In this document: positions 17,905-27,801 of the stretch, piece by piece
Numbering within the stretch: position 1 is the first letter of the stretch
Layout: each line of letters starts with the position of its first letter
Made by a program: the position numbers and the translations under genes
Assembly (NCBI RefSeq): GCF_002860865.1
Contig: NZ_PKIE01000010.1
Span: 1-49,013 of the forward strand
Length of the DNA: 49,013 bases
Origin: Streptococcus mitis
Lineage (GTDB): Bacteria > Bacillota > Bacilli > Lactobacillales > Streptococcaceae
Direction: 5' to 3'
The notes under the pieces: generated by a model
Seen by the model: only the letters and a program-made list of their open reading frames with translations
Told to the model about the DNA's origin: nothing
The model's database searches: none

Positions 17905-17938
17905 AAAGGTAAGCAGAAGACGGTGCTTGCCTTTTTCT
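17905..17938 (+). terminator. Terminator of the blp immunity operon
   Basis: AGGTAAGC-N10-GCTTGCCT followed by TTTTTC. It closes the second BlpR-controlled operon. Confidence 0.82.
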
Positions 17939-17998
17939 TTCTATAATGATACCCAAGCCAATCTAGAGGCTTTTCTTTGAGAATCGGGTGTGGAGCGG

Positions 17999-18027
17999 TT
18001 GACGAATAGGCCAAAAACTAGTAGAAT
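17999..18027 (+). promoter_or_regulatory. ccrZ promoter
   Basis: TTGACG (17999-18004), a 17-base spacer and TAGAAT (18022-18027), 29 bases before the ccrZ start codon. Confidence 0.75.
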
Positions 18028-18056
18028 AGTAAGGAAACTTTATACGGAGGAAAGAA

Positions 18057-18851
18057 ATGGATTTGGGTGATAATGAGCTAACACTGACTCCCATACCTGG
18101 GAAAAGTGGCAAAGCTTATATGGGTAGCTATCCTGATGGGAAGCGTATCTTTGTAAAAATGAACACCTCTCCAATCCTACCTGGTCTAGCTAGAGAACAA
18201 ATTGCTCCACAATTATTATGGAGTCGCCGTTTGGCAGATGGGCGTGATATGTGTGCTCAAGAATGGTTGACAGGCAAAATATTGACCCCCTATGATATGA
18301 ATCGTAAACAAATCGTCAATATTTTAACCCGCCTTCATCGCTCACGTCCTTTGATGACACAGTTGAGTCGTTTGGGATATGCCATGGAAACACCTGTAGA
18401 TTTACTACAGTCTTGGCAAGAAACGGCTCCAGATGCTTTGCGTAAAAATCATTTTATCAGTGAAGTGATGGCTGATTTACGTCAGACTATTCCAGGATTT
18501 AGAGAGGACTATGCGACCATTGTCCATGGAGATGTACGACATAGTAATTGGATTGAGACAGATAGTGGCTTGATTTATTTGGTAGATTGGGATTCGGTTC
18601 GCTTGACCGACCGCATGTTTGATGTGGCCCATATGCTCTGCCATTATATTCCAGAACATCAGTGGAAGGAATGGTTGACCTACTACGGTTATAAGTACAA
18701 TCAAACGGTATTAAATAAATTGTATTGGTACGGTCAATTGTCTTACTTGAGCCAGATTTCCAAGTATTATATGAACCAAGATTTAGAAAATGTCAATCGG
18801 GAGATCCATGGCTTGCGTCACTTCCGAGACAAGTATGGAAAGAGAAGATGA
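18057..18851 (+). CDS. ccrZ: Cell cycle regulator CcrZ (aminoglycoside-phosphotransferase fold kinase)
   Basis: 264 residues. The kinase-fold catalytic loop HGDVRHSN (His157, Asp159, Asn164) and the metal-binding LVDWDS (Asp177) are intact. I recognise it as pneumococcal CcrZ, which couples DNA replication initiation to cell division and localises at the septum via FtsZ. The strongest context sign is the four-base overlap with trmB, which is conserved in streptococci. GGAGG precedes the ATG. Older annotations call it a choline kinase-like or YtmP-like phosphotransferase. Confidence 0.9.
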   Translation: MDLGDNELTLTPIPGKSGKAYMGSYPDGKRIFVKMNTSPILPGLAREQIAPQLLWSRRLADGRDMCAQEWLTGKILTPYDMNRKQIVNILTRLHRSRPLMTQLSRLGYAMETPVDLLQSWQETAPDALRKNHFISEVMADLRQTIPGFREDYATIVHGDVRHSNWIETDSGLIYLVDWDSVRLTDRMFDVAHMLCHYIPEHQWKEWLTYYGYKYNQTVLNKLYWYGQLSYLSQISKYYMNQDLENVNREIHGLRHFRDKYGKRR

Positions 18852-19483
18852 GAGTTAGAAATCGTAAAGGGGCGACAGAATTACTAGAGGCAAATCCCCA
18901 GTATGTGGTCCTCAATCCCTTGGAAGCCAAGGGGAAATGGCGGGACTTGTTTGGCAATGATAATCCCATTCATGTGGAAGTAGGAAGTGGAAAGGGTGCC
19001 TTTGTTTCAGGTATGGCCAAGCAAAACCCTGACATTAACTATATCGGGATTGATATTCAAAAGTCTGTTTTGAGCTACGCTTTGGACAAGGTGCTTGAAG
19101 TTGGAGTGCCTAACATCAAGCTCTTGTGGGTAGATGGTTCTGACTTGACTGACTACTTTGAAGACGGTGAGATTGATCGCTTGTATCTGAACTTTTCAGA
19201 TCCTTGGCCTAAAAAGCGTCATGAAAAGCGTCGTTTGACCTACAAGACCTTCTTGGATACCTTTAAGCGCATCTTGCCTGAAAATGGAGAAATTCATTTC
19301 AAGACGGATAACCGTGGCTTGTTTGAGTACAGCCTAGTGAGTTTTTCTCAATATGGCATGAAGCTCAATGGTGTCTGGCTAGATTTGCATGCCAGTGATT
19401 TTGAAGGCAATGTCATGACAGAATACGAGCAAAAATTCTCCAACAAGGGTCAAGTTATCTACCGAGTTGAGGCAGAATTTTAA
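18848..19483 (+). CDS. trmB: tRNA (guanine-N7-)-methyltransferase TrmB
   Basis: 211 residues. [15 protein letters not shown] is the SAM-binding motif I, and [15 protein letters not shown] is the hallmark of the TrmB family, which makes m7G46 in tRNA. The ATG at 18848 overlaps the ccrZ stop (ATGA); an open frame from 18725 is only overlap with ccrZ. Translationally coupled with ccrZ. Confidence 0.96.
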   Translation: MRVRNRKGATELLEANPQYVVLNPLEAKGKWRDLFGNDNPIHVEVGSGKGAFVSGMAKQNPDINYIGIDIQKSVLSYALDKVLEVGVPNIKLLWVDGSDLTDYFEDGEIDRLYLNFSDPWPKKRHEKRRLTYKTFLDTFKRILPENGEIHFKTDNRGLFEYSLVSFSQYGMKLNGVWLDLHASDFEGNVMTEYEQKFSNKGQVIYRVEAEF

Positions 19484-19488
19484 GAAAA

Positions 19489-19504
19489 AGCCTGAAATCA
19501 GGCT
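19489..19504 (+). terminator. Short hairpin after trmB
   Basis: AGCCTGA-AA-TCAGGCT just after the trmB stop. The T tract is delayed (GTATAAGTGCTTTT), so it may be a weak terminator. Confidence 0.45.
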
Positions 19505-19520
19505 GTATAAGTGCTTTTGC

Positions 19521-19549
19521 TTTACATAAGTTGGCAAACGTGTTATACT
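19521..19549 (+). promoter_or_regulatory. rimP-nusA-infB operon promoter and leader hairpin
   Basis: TTTACA (19521-19526), a 17-base spacer and TATACT (19544-19549). The leader contains a hairpin with GAGGCG/CGCCTC arms, about 19572-19595, ahead of the ribosome site of rimP. Confidence 0.7.
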
Positions 19550-19608
19550 AATAGTAAGAATATGAAAAGTGAGGCGGGGAAATATCTTCGCCTCTTGCTT
19601 ATGAGGAG

Positions 19609-20088
19609 GTGGACGCAATCGCAACAATCATAGAATTAGTCAGAGAAGTTGTAGAACCTGTCATCCAAGCGCCTTTCGAACTCGTGGATATCGAGTATGG
19701 AAAGATTGGCAGTGACATGATTCTCAGTATTTTTGTAGATAAACCTGAAGGAATTACCTTGAACGATACAGCGGACTTGACAGAAATTATCAGTCCTGTC
19801 CTAGACACCATCAAGCCAGATCCCTTCCCAGAACAATATTTCCTAGAAATTACCAGTCCAGGCTTGGAACGTCCTTTGAAAACCAAGGATGCCGTTGCTG
19901 GAGCGGTTGGGAAATACATCCATGTCGGGCTCTACCAAGCCATCGATAAGCAAAAGGTCTTTGAAGGAACCTTGTTGGCCTTTGAAGAGGACGAGTTGAC
20001 TATGGAATATATGGACAAGACGCGTAAGAAAACCGTCCAAATTCCATACAGTTTAGTATCAAAAGCACGTTTAGCAGTTAAATTATAG
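19609..20088 (+). CDS. rimP: Ribosome maturation factor RimP
   Basis: 159 residues from GTG at 19609. [10 protein letters not shown] and the [10 protein letters not shown] motif identify RimP, which helps 30S subunit assembly. It opens the nusA-infB operon, as usual. The start is odd: GTG lies inside the AGGAGG ribosome site (19604-19609), leaving no spacer, whereas the fourth codon, ATC at 19618, is eight bases downstream. No ATG, GTG or TTG in frame fits better. The annotated length matches the family. Confidence 0.93.
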   Translation: MDAIATIIELVREVVEPVIQAPFELVDIEYGKIGSDMILSIFVDKPEGITLNDTADLTEIISPVLDTIKPDPFPEQYFLEITSPGLERPLKTKDAVAGAVGKYIHVGLYQAIDKQKVFEGTLLAFEEDELTMEYMDKTRKKTVQIPYSLVSKARLAVKL

Positions 20089-20131
20089 AAAAAGAAAGGA
20101 TAGCTTTTGAGGATTCAAAAGTGAAGAAAAC

Positions 20132-21268
20132 ATGAGTAAAGAAATGCTAGAGGCCTTCCGCATTTTGGAAGAAGACAAGGGAATCAAAAAAGAAGACATC
20201 ATCGACGCAGTAGTAGAGTCGCTTCGTTCCGCTTATCGCAGACGCTATGGTCAGTCAGACAGTGTAGCTATTGATTTCAACGAAAAAACAGGTGACTTTA
20301 CTGTCTATACTGTCCGTGAAGTTGTTGATGAAGTATTTGATAGCCGTTTGGAAATCAGCTTAAAAGATGCTCTTGCCATTAATTCAGCCTATGAACTTGG
20401 AGACAAAATCAAGTTTGAAGAAGCACCAGGTGAGTTTGGTCGTGTAGCAGCCCAATCTGCCAAACAAACCATTATGGAAAAAATGCGCAAGCAAACACGT
20501 GCCATTACTTACGATACTTACAAAGAACATGAGCAAGAAATCATGTCTGGTACAGTAGAACGCTTCGATAACCGCTTCATTTATGTCAACCTTGGTAGCA
20601 TTGAAGCCCAATTGTCAAAACAAGACCAAATTCCTGGAGAAGTTTTTGCTTCTCACGACCGTATCGAAGTCTATGTCTACAAGGTTGAAGACAACCCTCG
20701 CGGTGTAAATGTCTTTGTTAGCCGTAGCCATCCAGAAATGATCAAACGCTTGATGGAGCAAGAAATTCCAGAAGTTTATGATGGAACTGTTGAAATCATG
20801 AGCGTGGCTCGTGAAGCTGGTGACCGTACTAAGGTTGCAGTTCGTAGCCACAATCCAAACGTGGACGCTATCGGAACAATCGTTGGACGCGGTGGAGCTA
20901 ACATCAAGAAGATTACTAGCAAGTTCCACCCAGCTCGCTACGATGCCAAGAGTGACCGTATGGTGCCAATCGAAGAAAATATCGACGTTATCGAGTGGGT
21001 AGCAGATCCAGCTGAATTTATCTACAATGCCATTGCCCCTGCTGAGGTTGACCAAGTTATCTTTGATGAAAACGACAGCAAACGTGCCTTGGTAGTTGTT
21101 CCTGATAACAAGCTTTCTCTTGCAATCGGTCGTCGTGGACAAAACGTGCGCTTGGCGGCTCACTTGACTGGTTACCGTATCGATATCAAGTCTGCTAGCG
21201 AATTTGAAGCCATGGAAGAAGCTGATTCAGTAGAGTTGGAAGCAGAAAACGATACTGTAGAAGAATAA
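20132..21268 (+). CDS. nusA: Transcription termination/antitermination factor NusA
   Basis: 378 residues, the short Gram-positive form. N-terminal RNA polymerase-binding domain (about 1-125), S1 domain (about 130-200, SGTVERFDNRFIYVNLG), then two KH domains with VGRGGANIKKI and IGRRGQNVRLA, and an acidic tail. It pauses and terminates RNA polymerase. Second gene in the operon, 43 bases after rimP. Confidence 0.97.
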   Translation: MSKEMLEAFRILEEDKGIKKEDIIDAVVESLRSAYRRRYGQSDSVAIDFNEKTGDFTVYTVREVVDEVFDSRLEISLKDALAINSAYELGDKIKFEEAPGEFGRVAAQSAKQTIMEKMRKQTRAITYDTYKEHEQEIMSGTVERFDNRFIYVNLGSIEAQLSKQDQIPGEVFASHDRIEVYVYKVEDNPRGVNVFVSRSHPEMIKRLMEQEIPEVYDGTVEIMSVAREAGDRTKVAVRSHNPNVDAIGTIVGRGGANIKKITSKFHPARYDAKSDRMVPIEENIDVIEWVADPAEFIYNAIAPAEVDQVIFDENDSKRALVVVPDNKLSLAIGRRGQNVRLAAHLTGYRIDIKSASEFEAMEEADSVELEAENDTVEE

Positions 21269-21289
21269 AAGCTGCTAGAGGAGGGAAAG

Positions 21290-21583
21290 ATGAAAACGAG
21301 AAAAATCCCTTTGCGCAAGTCTGTTGTGTCTAACGAAGTGATTGATAAGCGTGATTTGCTCCGTATTGTCAAAAACAAGGAAGGACAAGTCTTTATCGAT
21401 CCGACAGGCAAGGCTAATGGTCGCGGCGCTTATATCAAGCTAGACAATGCAGAAGCCCTAGAGGCGAAAAAGAAGAAGGTCTTTAACCGCAGCTTTAGCA
21501 TGGAAGTGGAAGAAAGCTTTTATGATGAGTTGATCGCTTATGTGGATCACAAAGTGAAAAGAAGAGAGTTAGGACTTGAATAA
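21290..21583 (+). CDS. ylxR: YlxR/RnpM family RNA-binding protein
   Basis: 97 residues. KIPLRKSVVSNEVIDKRDLL and DPTGKANGRGAYI match the YlxR (DUF448) fold, a small RNA-binding protein; in Bacillus it is reported to modulate RNase P. The usual N-terminal CxxC..R is replaced by LRKSVVS. Between nusA and the L7Ae-like gene, which is the conserved order. GAGGAGGG precedes the ATG. Confidence 0.9.
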   Translation: MKTRKIPLRKSVVSNEVIDKRDLLRIVKNKEGQVFIDPTGKANGRGAYIKLDNAEALEAKKKKVFNRSFSMEVEESFYDELIAYVDHKVKRRELGLE

Positions 21584-21875
21584 GCAAAAGATAAGCAATC
21601 TCTTGGGGCTTGCTCAGCGAGCAGGGCGCATCATATCGGGTGAAGAATTGGTGGTCAAGGTCATTCAAGACGGCAAGGCCAAGTTGGTCTTTCTAGCCCA
21701 TGATGCTGGACCCAATCTGACCAAGAAGATTCAAGATAAAAGTCATTATTATCAAGTAGAAATTGTAACCGTGTTTTCAACACTGGAATTAAGCATAGCA
21801 GTCGGGAAATCAAGAAAGGTTTTGGCTGTAACAGATGCTGGATTTACAAAGAAAATGAGGTCTCTTATGGAATAG
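21576..21875 (+). CDS. ylxQ: YlxQ-like ribosomal L7Ae family RNA-binding protein
   Basis: 99 residues starting at TTG 21576, overlapping ylxR by eight bases. [16 protein letters not shown] and [17 protein letters not shown] are typical of the L7Ae/L30e/Gadd45 fold that binds kink-turn RNA. In Gram-positive bacteria this gene sits between ylxR and infB. Its precise role is unsettled. TTG start is inferred from the overlap and the family N-terminus. Confidence 0.9.
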   Translation: MNKQKISNLLGLAQRAGRIISGEELVVKVIQDGKAKLVFLAHDAGPNLTKKIQDKSHYYQVEIVTVFSTLELSIAVGKSRKVLAVTDAGFTKKMRSLME

Positions 21876-21891
21876 AAGAGGAGGACATGAT

Positions 21892-24693
21892 TTGTCTAAG
21901 AAAAGATTGTACGAAATCGCAAAAGAACTTGGAAAAGAAAGTAAAGAAGTTGTAGCGCGTGCAAAAGAGTTGGGCTTGGATGTGAAAAGCCACTCATCAA
22001 GTGTGGAAGAAGCTGTCGCTGCAAAAATCGCTGCCAGCTTTAAGCCTGCAGCTGCTCCGAAAGCAGAAGCAAAACCTGCAGCCCCAAAAGCAAGTGCAGA
22101 AAAGAAAGCCGAAAAGTCTGAACCAGTAAAACCAGCTGTAGCCAAGGAAGAGGCAAAACCGGCTGAGCCAGTTGCTCCGAAGGCAGAAAAAGTAGCAACA
22201 AAACCGCAAAGCCGTAATTTCAAGGCTGAGCGTGAAGCCCGTGCCAAAGAGCAGGCAGAACGACGCAAGCAAAATAAGGGCAATAACCGTGACCAACAAC
22301 AAAACGGCAACCGTCAGAAAAATGACGGCCGTAATGGCGGAAAACAAGGTCAAGGCAACCGCGACAATCGTCGCTTTAATGACCAAGCTAAGAAACAGCA
22401 AGGTCAGCAAAATCGTGGTAATGAGCGTCGTCAACAAGAGGACAAACGTCCAAATCAAGCGGCTCCACGTGTTGACTTTAAAGCCCGTGCAGCAGCCCTA
22501 AAAGCAGAGCAAAATGCAGAGTACGCACGTTCAAGCGAGGAACGCTTCAAGCAGTATCAGGCTGCCAAAGAAGCCTTGGCTCAAGCTAACAAACGTAAGG
22601 AACCAGAGGAAATCTTTGAAGAAGTGGCTAAGTTAGCTGAACAAGCGCAACAAGAACAGCAAATTCAAGCAGTGGTTGAAGTCGTCCCTGAGAAAAAAGA
22701 AGCTGCAGTGGATACACGTCGTAAAAAACAAGCTCGACCAGACAAAAATCGTGACGATTATGATCACGAAGAAGATGGTCCTAGAAAACAACAAAAGAAT
22801 CGAAGTAGTCAAAATCAAGTGAGAAATCAAAAGAATAGTAACTGGAATAACAACAAAAAGAACAAAAAAGGCAATAACAAGAACAACCGCAATCAGACTC
22901 CAAAACCTGTTACAGAGCGTAAATTCCATGAATTGCCAACAGAATTTGAATATACAGATGGTATGACCGTTGCGGAAATCGCAAAACGTATCAAACGTGA
23001 ACCAGCTGAAATCGTTAAGAAACTCTTTATGATGGGTGTCATGGCCACACAAAACCAATCCTTGGATGGGGAAACAATTGAGCTCCTCATGGTGGATTAC
23101 GGTATCGAAGCTAAACAAAAGGTTGAAGTGGATAATGCCGATATCGAACGTTTCTTTGTCGAAGATGGTTATCTCAATGAAGATGAATTGGTAGAGCGTC
23201 CACCAGTTGTAACTATCATGGGACACGTTGACCACGGTAAAACAACACTCTTAGATACCCTTCGTAACTCTCGTGTTGCGACAGGTGAAGCAGGTGGTAT
23301 CACTCAGCATATTGGTGCCTACCAAATCGTTGAAAATGGCAAGAAGATTACCTTCCTTGATACACCGGGACACGCAGCCTTTACATCTATGCGTGCGCGC
23401 GGTGCTTCTGTTACCGATATTACTATCTTGGTCGTAGCGGCAGATGACGGAGTTATGCCTCAGACTATCGAAGCCATCAACCACTCAAAAGCAGCCAACG
23501 TTCCAATCATCGTAGCCATCAACAAGATTGATAAACCAGGTGCCAACCCAGAACGTGTTATCGGTGAATTGGCAGAGCATGGTGTTATGTCAACAGCTTG
23601 GGGTGGAGATTCTGAATTTGTTGAAATCTCAGCTAAATTCAACCAAAACATCGAAGAGTTGTTGGAAACAGTCCTTCTTGTGGCTGAAATCCAAGAACTC
23701 AAGGCAGACCCAACAGTGCGTGCTATCGGTACAGTTATCGAAGCGCGCTTGGATAAAGGAAAAGGTGCGGTTGCAACCCTTCTTGTTCAACAAGGTACCT
23801 TGAATGTTCAAGACCCAATCGTTGTCGGAAATACCTTCGGTCGTGTCCGTGCTATGACCAACGACCTTGGTCGTCGTGTTAAGGTTGCTGGACCATCAAC
23901 ACCAGTTTCAATCACAGGTTTGAACGAAGCGCCAATGGCGGGTGACCACTTTGCCGTTTACGAAGATGAAAAATCTGCGCGTGCAGCTGGTGAAGAGCGT
24001 GCCAAACGTGCCCTCATGAAACAACGTCAAGCTACCCAACGTGTCAGCCTTGAAAACCTCTTTGATACCCTTAAAGCTGGTGAACTCAAGTCTGTTAACG
24101 TTATCATCAAGGCCGACGTACAAGGTTCTGTTGAAGCCCTTTCTGCCTCACTTCAAAAAATCGATGTGGAAGGTGTCAAAGTGACCATCGTCCACTCGGC
24201 AGTCGGTGCCATCAACGAATCTGACGTGACTCTTGCCGAAGCTTCAAATGCCTTTATCGTTGGTTTCAACGTACGCCCTACACCACAAGCGCGTCAACAA
24301 GCAGAAGCTGATGATGTAGAAATCCGTCTCCACAGCATTATCTACAAGGTTATCGAAGAGATGGAAGAAGCCATGAAAGGGATGCTTGATCCAGAATTTG
24401 AAGAAAAAGTTATCGGTGAAGCAGTTATTCGTGAAACCTTCAAGGTGTCTAAAGTGGGAACTATCGGTGGATTCATGGTTATCAATGGTAAGGTTACCCG
24501 TGACTCTAAAGTCCGTGTTATCCGTGACGGTGTCGTTATCTATGACGGCGAACTCGCAAGCTTGAAACACTACAAAGACGACGTCAAAGAAGTTACAAAC
24601 GGTCGTGAAGGTGGTTTGATGATTGATGGCTACAATGATATCAAGACTGATGATGTGATTGAGGCCTATGTCATGGAAGAAATTAAAAGATAA
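21892..24693 (+). CDS. infB: Translation initiation factor IF-2
   Basis: 933 residues, starting at TTG 21892 behind GAGGAGG, with the streptococcal N-terminus [21 protein letters not shown] long low-complexity Ala/Lys/Glu then Asn/Gln/Arg-rich linker (about 45-340) precedes the IF2-N domain and the GTPase (G1 GHVDHGKT from about residue 444, [14 protein letters not shown]). C-terminal domains bind initiator tRNA. Large overlapping frames on other strands in the linker come from its repetitive composition. Confidence 0.97.
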   Translation: MSKKRLYEIAKELGKESKEVVARAKELGLDVKSHSSSVEEAVAAKIAASFKPAAAPKAEAKPAAPKASAEKKAEKSEPVKPAVAKEEAKPAEPVAPKAEKVATKPQSRNFKAEREARAKEQAERRKQNKGNNRDQQQNGNRQKNDGRNGGKQGQGNRDNRRFNDQAKKQQGQQNRGNERRQQEDKRPNQAAPRVDFKARAAALKAEQNAEYARSSEERFKQYQAAKEALAQANKRKEPEEIFEEVAKLAEQAQQEQQIQAVVEVVPEKKEAAVDTRRKKQARPDKNRDDYDHEEDGPRKQQKNRSSQNQVRNQKNSNWNNNKKNKKGNNKNNRNQTPKPVTERKFHELPTEFEYTDGMTVAEIAKRIKREPAEIVKKLFMMGVMATQNQSLDGETIELLMVDYGIEAKQKVEVDNADIERFFVEDGYLNEDELVERPPVVTIMGHVDHGKTTLLDTLRNSRVATGEAGGITQHIGAYQIVENGKKITFLDTPGHAAFTSMRARGASVTDITILVVAADDGVMPQTIEAINHSKAANVPIIVAINKIDKPGANPERVIGELAEHGVMSTAWGGDSEFVEISAKFNQNIEELLETVLLVAEIQELKADPTVRAIGTVIEARLDKGKGAVATLLVQQGTLNVQDPIVVGNTFGRVRAMTNDLGRRVKVAGPSTPVSITGLNEAPMAGDHFAVYEDEKSARAAGEERAKRALMKQRQATQRVSLENLFDTLKAGELKSVNVIIKADVQGSVEALSASLQKIDVEGVKVTIVHSAVGAINESDVTLAEASNAFIVGFNVRPTPQARQQAEADDVEIRLHSIIYKVIEEMEEAMKGMLDPEFEEKVIGEAVIRETFKVSKVGTIGGFMVINGKVTRDSKVRVIRDGVVIYDGELASLKHYKDDVKEVTNGREGGLMIDGYNDIKTDDVIEAYVMEEIKR

Positions 24694-24708
24694 GATTTTT
24701 GCTCCTTT

Positions 24709-24834
24709 CTTAGGTAGTGAGGGACGCAAGCAAACCGATGGTTTCATTGCTTATTTTTGAGCCTAGGGTCTCAAAAATCCCCTGTGATGGGACTGAAAAA
24801 TCAGTTCCATCACTTTCACCACGGCGAAAGAAGC
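24709..24834 (-). repeat. Structured intergenic repeat, copy C (minus orientation)
   Basis: Lies between infB and rbfA. Closed by TGCT..TTTC and GAAAG..GCA arms, with GTAGTGA/TCACCAC inside. It contains ATTTTTGAG/CTCAAAAAT and TGATGGGACTGA/TCAGTTCCATCA hairpins and a third arm with AAACC/GGTTT pairing. Same order of elements as copies A and B, with different but pairing stem sequences. Confidence 0.65.
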
Positions 24835-24839
24835 AGATG

Positions 24840-24921
24840 ATTTCAAATTGAACTTCGTTTCAATTTGAAATGAAAATCAATAAGTTTAAAAATAGCTAGG
24901 TCTGCTGGCCTAGCTTTTGGT
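24840..24921 (+). terminator. Palindrome and terminator between infB and rbfA
   Basis: A 13-base perfect palindrome, ATTTCAAATTGAA/TTCAATTTGAAAT, at 24840-24871, and a GC-rich hairpin GCTAGG/CCTAGC with a TTTT tail at about 24894-24918. They could limit readthrough from infB into rbfA. Confidence 0.6.
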
Positions 24922-24943
24922 TCAAAGTAGAGAAAGGAATATC

Positions 24944-25294
24944 ATGGCAAATCATTTCCGTACGGATCGTGTGGGCATGGAAATCAAGCGTGAAGTCAAT
25001 GAGATTTTGCAAAAGAAAGTCCGTGACCCTCGTGTCCAAGGCGTGACCATCACAGATGTTCAGATGCTAGGTGACTTGTCTGTTGCCAAGGTTTACTACA
25101 CCATTTTGAGTAACCTTGCTTCAGATAATCAAAAAGCCCAAATCGGGCTTGAAAAAGCAACTGGTACTATCAAACGTGAACTTGGTCGCAATTTGAAATT
25201 GTACAAAATCCCAGATTTGACCTTCGTCAAAGACGAATCCATCGAATATGGGAACAAGATTGACGAGATGCTACGCAATCTGGATAAGAACTAA
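24944..25294 (+). CDS. rbfA: Ribosome-binding factor A
   Basis: 116 residues. [26 protein letters not shown] and the KRELGR...[17 protein letters not shown] end are diagnostic of RbfA, a KH-fold 30S assembly factor important in the cold. The ATG at 24944 has AAAGGA upstream; the longer frame from 24917 lacks a site. It follows infB after 250 bases of structured DNA. Confidence 0.95.
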   Translation: MANHFRTDRVGMEIKREVNEILQKKVRDPRVQGVTITDVQMLGDLSVAKVYYTILSNLASDNQKAQIGLEKATGTIKRELGRNLKLYKIPDLTFVKDESIEYGNKIDEMLRNLDKN

Positions 25295-25295
25295 G

Positions 25296-25317
25296 AAGAG
25301 GGGCAACCCTCTTTTTT
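25296..25317 (+). terminator. rbfA terminator
   Basis: AGAGGG-GCAA-CCCTCT followed by six T residues, overlapping the end of rbfA. Confidence 0.85.
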
Positions 25318-25508
25318 GGTGGAGGAAAAGGCAATAAAACATGCTGGCGGAATCTTTCCAGAGTTAAACATTATTAAAAAGCTTTATAAAATTTAGCTTG
25401 TATGATATTATAGGAATTGAAAAAGTGAGATAAAGCGATTTTTCAGAAATGGCCAGCAAGATTGGTATCGCTAATATTTTAAAGTGTAGTTTAAAGAGGA
25501 AAGATAAT

Positions 25509-25691
25509 ATGGGACTCATAAAAACTCTAGCTAAAACTTATGGTAATTACTTTTTGACCATGCAAGGTGTAAATGTCATGAAAACGATAAAGAAAGATGA
25601 TAATGCCGTTGTCGGTTTTGGGAAACTTTTTATTGCAGACAAGTTAATGGATACGGCTCGGTGGCTCATCAAGCCAGAGGAGAGAGAATGA
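25509..25691 (+). CDS. Small conserved-looking protein, unknown
   Basis: 60 residues from the ATG at 25509, with AGAGGAAAG upstream. Basic and weakly amphipathic; no membrane segment and no recognised family. The upstream in-frame ATG at 25449 adds 20 residues without a site. It overlaps the next small gene by three bases, so the two are probably coupled. I recall pairs of small genes at this place in pneumococcus, which gives weak support. Confidence 0.6.
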   Translation: MGLIKTLAKTYGNYFLTMQGVNVMKTIKKDDNAVVGFGKLFIADKLMDTARWLIKPEERE

Positions 25692-25840
25692 AATTTTTTT
25701 GGGGTCTTCTTGCCATTCTTTTTATTAAACCGATTATTGGGATTTTGAAATTCTTTTGGATGATCATCTCTTTTGCAGTCCAATTGCTGTTTTACAAGCT
25801 ATTATTTAAACTATTGGATTGGCTCTTTAAACTTATTTAG
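25688..25840 (+). CDS. Very small hydrophobic protein
   Basis: A 50-residue frame from the ATG at 25688, overlapping the previous stop (ATGA); begins MKFFWGLLAILFIKPIIGIL. Almost entirely hydrophobic, with two membrane-spanning stretches (about 4-20 and 22-40) and a few Lys. AGAGAG provides a possible ribosome site. Coupled with the 60-residue gene; perhaps a small membrane peptide or toxin-like peptide. Function unknown. Confidence 0.55.
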   Translation: MKFFWGLLAILFIKPIIGILKFFWMIISFAVQLLFYKLLFKLLDWLFKLI

Positions 25841-25861
25841 ATGGTCATCCAAGTCGTGGGG

Positions 25862-25914
25862 AACTAGCAAGTCTTGTACTGCTAGTTTTTTAATCTCTTT
25901 CCATATGGTATAAT
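25862..25914 (+). promoter_or_regulatory. Terminator hairpin, then DUF1858 gene promoter
   Basis: ACTAGC...GCTAGT followed by TTTTTT (25863-25891) ends the small-gene transcript. TGGTATAAT, an extended -10 with TATAAT at 25909-25914, follows; no good -35 is seen. Confidence 0.6.
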
Positions 25915-25956
25915 ATAAGCAGTAAAATCATTTTAGAATATTCAATGGAGGTCGTC

Positions 25957-26190
25957 ATGGACAATATCATCGATGTGTCAATTCCTGTTGCAGAAGTGGT
26001 GGATAAGCATCCAGAAGTCTTGGAAATTCTAGTGGAGCTAGGTTTTAAACCTCTTGCCAATCCCTTGATGCGCAACACAGTCGGTCGCAAGGTATCGCTC
26101 AAACAGGGTTCTAAGCTTGAAGGAACTCCTATGGACAAGATTGTCCGCACACTGGAAGCAAACGGCTACGAAGTGATTGGATTAGACTAA
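25957..26190 (+). CDS. DUF1858 domain-containing protein
   Basis: 77 residues from the ATG at 25957, with GGAGG eight bases upstream. IIDVSIPVAEVVDKHPEVLEILVELGF is the DUF1858 signature, a small helical domain often fused or adjacent to hybrid-cluster or hemerythrin-like proteins. Its stop overlaps the start of the DUF438 gene (TAATG), so they act together or are coupled. The biochemical role is unknown. Confidence 0.85.
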   Translation: MDNIIDVSIPVAEVVDKHPEVLEILVELGFKPLANPLMRNTVGRKVSLKQGSKLEGTPMDKIVRTLEANGYEVIGLD

Positions 26191-27524
26191 TGGCAGATGA
26201 ACGGATTCATATCCTACGGGATATTTTGTTAGAATTGCACAATGGTGCCTCTCCTGAGTCGGTTCAGGAGCGCTTTGATGCTACCTTTGCGGGTGTCTCA
26301 GCCATCGAGATTTCCCTCATGGAGCACGAGCTGATGAACTCAGACTCAGGTGTCACCTTTGAGGATGTTATGGAACTCTGTGATGTCCATGCCAATCTTT
26401 TTAAAAATGCTATTAAAGGTGTCGAAGTGGAGGATACTGAGCATCCAGGTCACCCAGTTCGGATTTTCAAAGAAGAAAATCTAGCCCTCCGTGCAGCCTT
26501 GATTCGCATTCGGAGATTGCTAGATACCTATGAGTCTATGGAAGACGAGGAAATGCTGGCAGAGATGCGCAAGGGCTTGGTCCGTCAGATGGGACTTGTG
26601 GGTCAATTTGATATCCATTATCAACGTAAAGAAGAACTTTTCTTTCCTATCATGGAGCGCTATGGTCACGATTCACCTCCTAAGGTGATGTGGGGAGTGG
26701 ATGACCAGATTAGGGAACTCTTTCAGACAGCCCTAGCGACAGCCAAGGCACTACCAGAAGTGTCGATTAGCACTGTAAAAGAAGATTTTGAAGCCTTTGC
26801 GGCAGAGTTTGAAAGTATGATTTTCAAGGAAGAGTCCATCCTTCTCATGATTCTCCTTGAGTCCTTCACTCAGGATGACTGGCTTCAGATTGCGGAGGAG
26901 AGTGATGCCTACGGCTATGCCATCATCCGTCCGTCAGAAAAATGGGTGCCAGAAAGACAGAGTTTTGTTGAGGAAAAGAGTGCAGAGGAGCCCGTACAGC
27001 TAGATACGGCAGAGGGACAAGTTCAGCAGGTTATCGATACGCCAGAAGGACAGTTTACCATTACCTTTACCCCTAAGGAAAAGGAATCAGCTTTGGATCG
27101 TCATAGTCAACAGGCTTTTGGCAATGGCTATCTCTCGGTCGAGCAGGCCAATCTCATCCTCAATCATCTTCCTATGGAGATTACCTTTGTCAATAAAGAC
27201 GATATTTTCCAGTATTACAATGACAATACGCCAGCTGATGAGATGATTTTCAAACGGACCCCGTCCCAAGTTGGGCGCAATGTCGAACTCTGCCATCCGC
27301 CTAAGTACTTGGACAAGGTCAAGACCATCATGAAGGGGCTTCGTGAGGGTACTAAAGACAAGTATGAAATGTGGTTCAAATCTCAATCACGAGGCAAGTT
27401 TGTCCACATCACCTACGCTGCAGTGCACGATGAAGATGGGGAATTCCAAGGTGTGTTGGAGTATGTTCAGGATATCCAGCCCTACCGTGAGATTGACACG
27501 GACTATTTCCGTGGATTAGAATAA
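26190..27524 (+). CDS. DUF438 / hemerythrin-like / PAS domain protein
   Basis: 444 residues. DUF438 near the N-terminus (about 10-75, ILRDILLELHNGASPESVQERF), then a His/Glu-containing four-helix region (about 85-230, with HPGHPVRIFKEEN and FDIHYQRKEELFFPIM) like hemerythrin, then a C-terminal PAS fold (about 315-435, LPMEITFVNKDDIFQYYND). The HxxxE pattern suggests a di-iron site for oxygen or nitric oxide sensing, known for the family but not shown here. Coupled with the DUF1858 gene. Confidence 0.85.
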   Translation: MADERIHILRDILLELHNGASPESVQERFDATFAGVSAIEISLMEHELMNSDSGVTFEDVMELCDVHANLFKNAIKGVEVEDTEHPGHPVRIFKEENLALRAALIRIRRLLDTYESMEDEEMLAEMRKGLVRQMGLVGQFDIHYQRKEELFFPIMERYGHDSPPKVMWGVDDQIRELFQTALATAKALPEVSISTVKEDFEAFAAEFESMIFKEESILLMILLESFTQDDWLQIAEESDAYGYAIIRPSEKWVPERQSFVEEKSAEEPVQLDTAEGQVQQVIDTPEGQFTITFTPKEKESALDRHSQQAFGNGYLSVEQANLILNHLPMEITFVNKDDIFQYYNDNTPADEMIFKRTPSQVGRNVELCHPPKYLDKVKTIMKGLREGTKDKYEMWFKSQSRGKFVHITYAAVHDEDGEFQGVLEYVQDIQPYREIDTDYFRGLE

Positions 27525-27533
27525 GGAGAAAAA

Positions 27534-27788
27534 ATGAGTTACGAACAAGAATTTATGAAGGAATTTGAAGCTTGGGTCAATACCCAAATCATGATCAACG
27601 ACATGGCACATAAGGAAAGCCAAAAAGTCTACGAAGAAGACCAAGACGAGCGTGCCAAAGATGCCATGATTCGCTACGAAAGCCGCTTGGATGCTTATCA
27701 GTTCTTGCTTGGTAAGTTTGAAAACTTCAAGGCAGGTAAGGGATTCCATGATTTACCAGATGGCTTGTTTGGTGAGCGAAATTATTAA
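27534..27788 (+). CDS. DUF1912 family protein
   Basis: 84 residues, highly charged and helical: MSYEQEFMKEFEAWVNTQI through DLPDGLFGERNY. Matches the small DUF1912 family of streptococci and lactococci. Starts nine bases after the DUF438 gene with AAGGAG, so it is cotranscribed. Function unknown. Confidence 0.82.
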   Translation: MSYEQEFMKEFEAWVNTQIMINDMAHKESQKVYEEDQDERAKDAMIRYESRLDAYQFLLGKFENFKAGKGFHDLPDGLFGERNY

Positions 27789-27801
27789 ACGAGAAAGATT
27801 C

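Noticed and set aside
21810..22458. Long open frames on the minus strand within infB
   Set aside because: They mirror the Ala/Lys/Glu and Asn/Gln-rich linker codons of IF-2 and have no ribosome site or promoter.
25295..25508. Possible remnant gene between rbfA and the 60-residue gene
   Set aside because: I see short frames with stops in all phases and no recognisable motif beyond the rbfA terminator.
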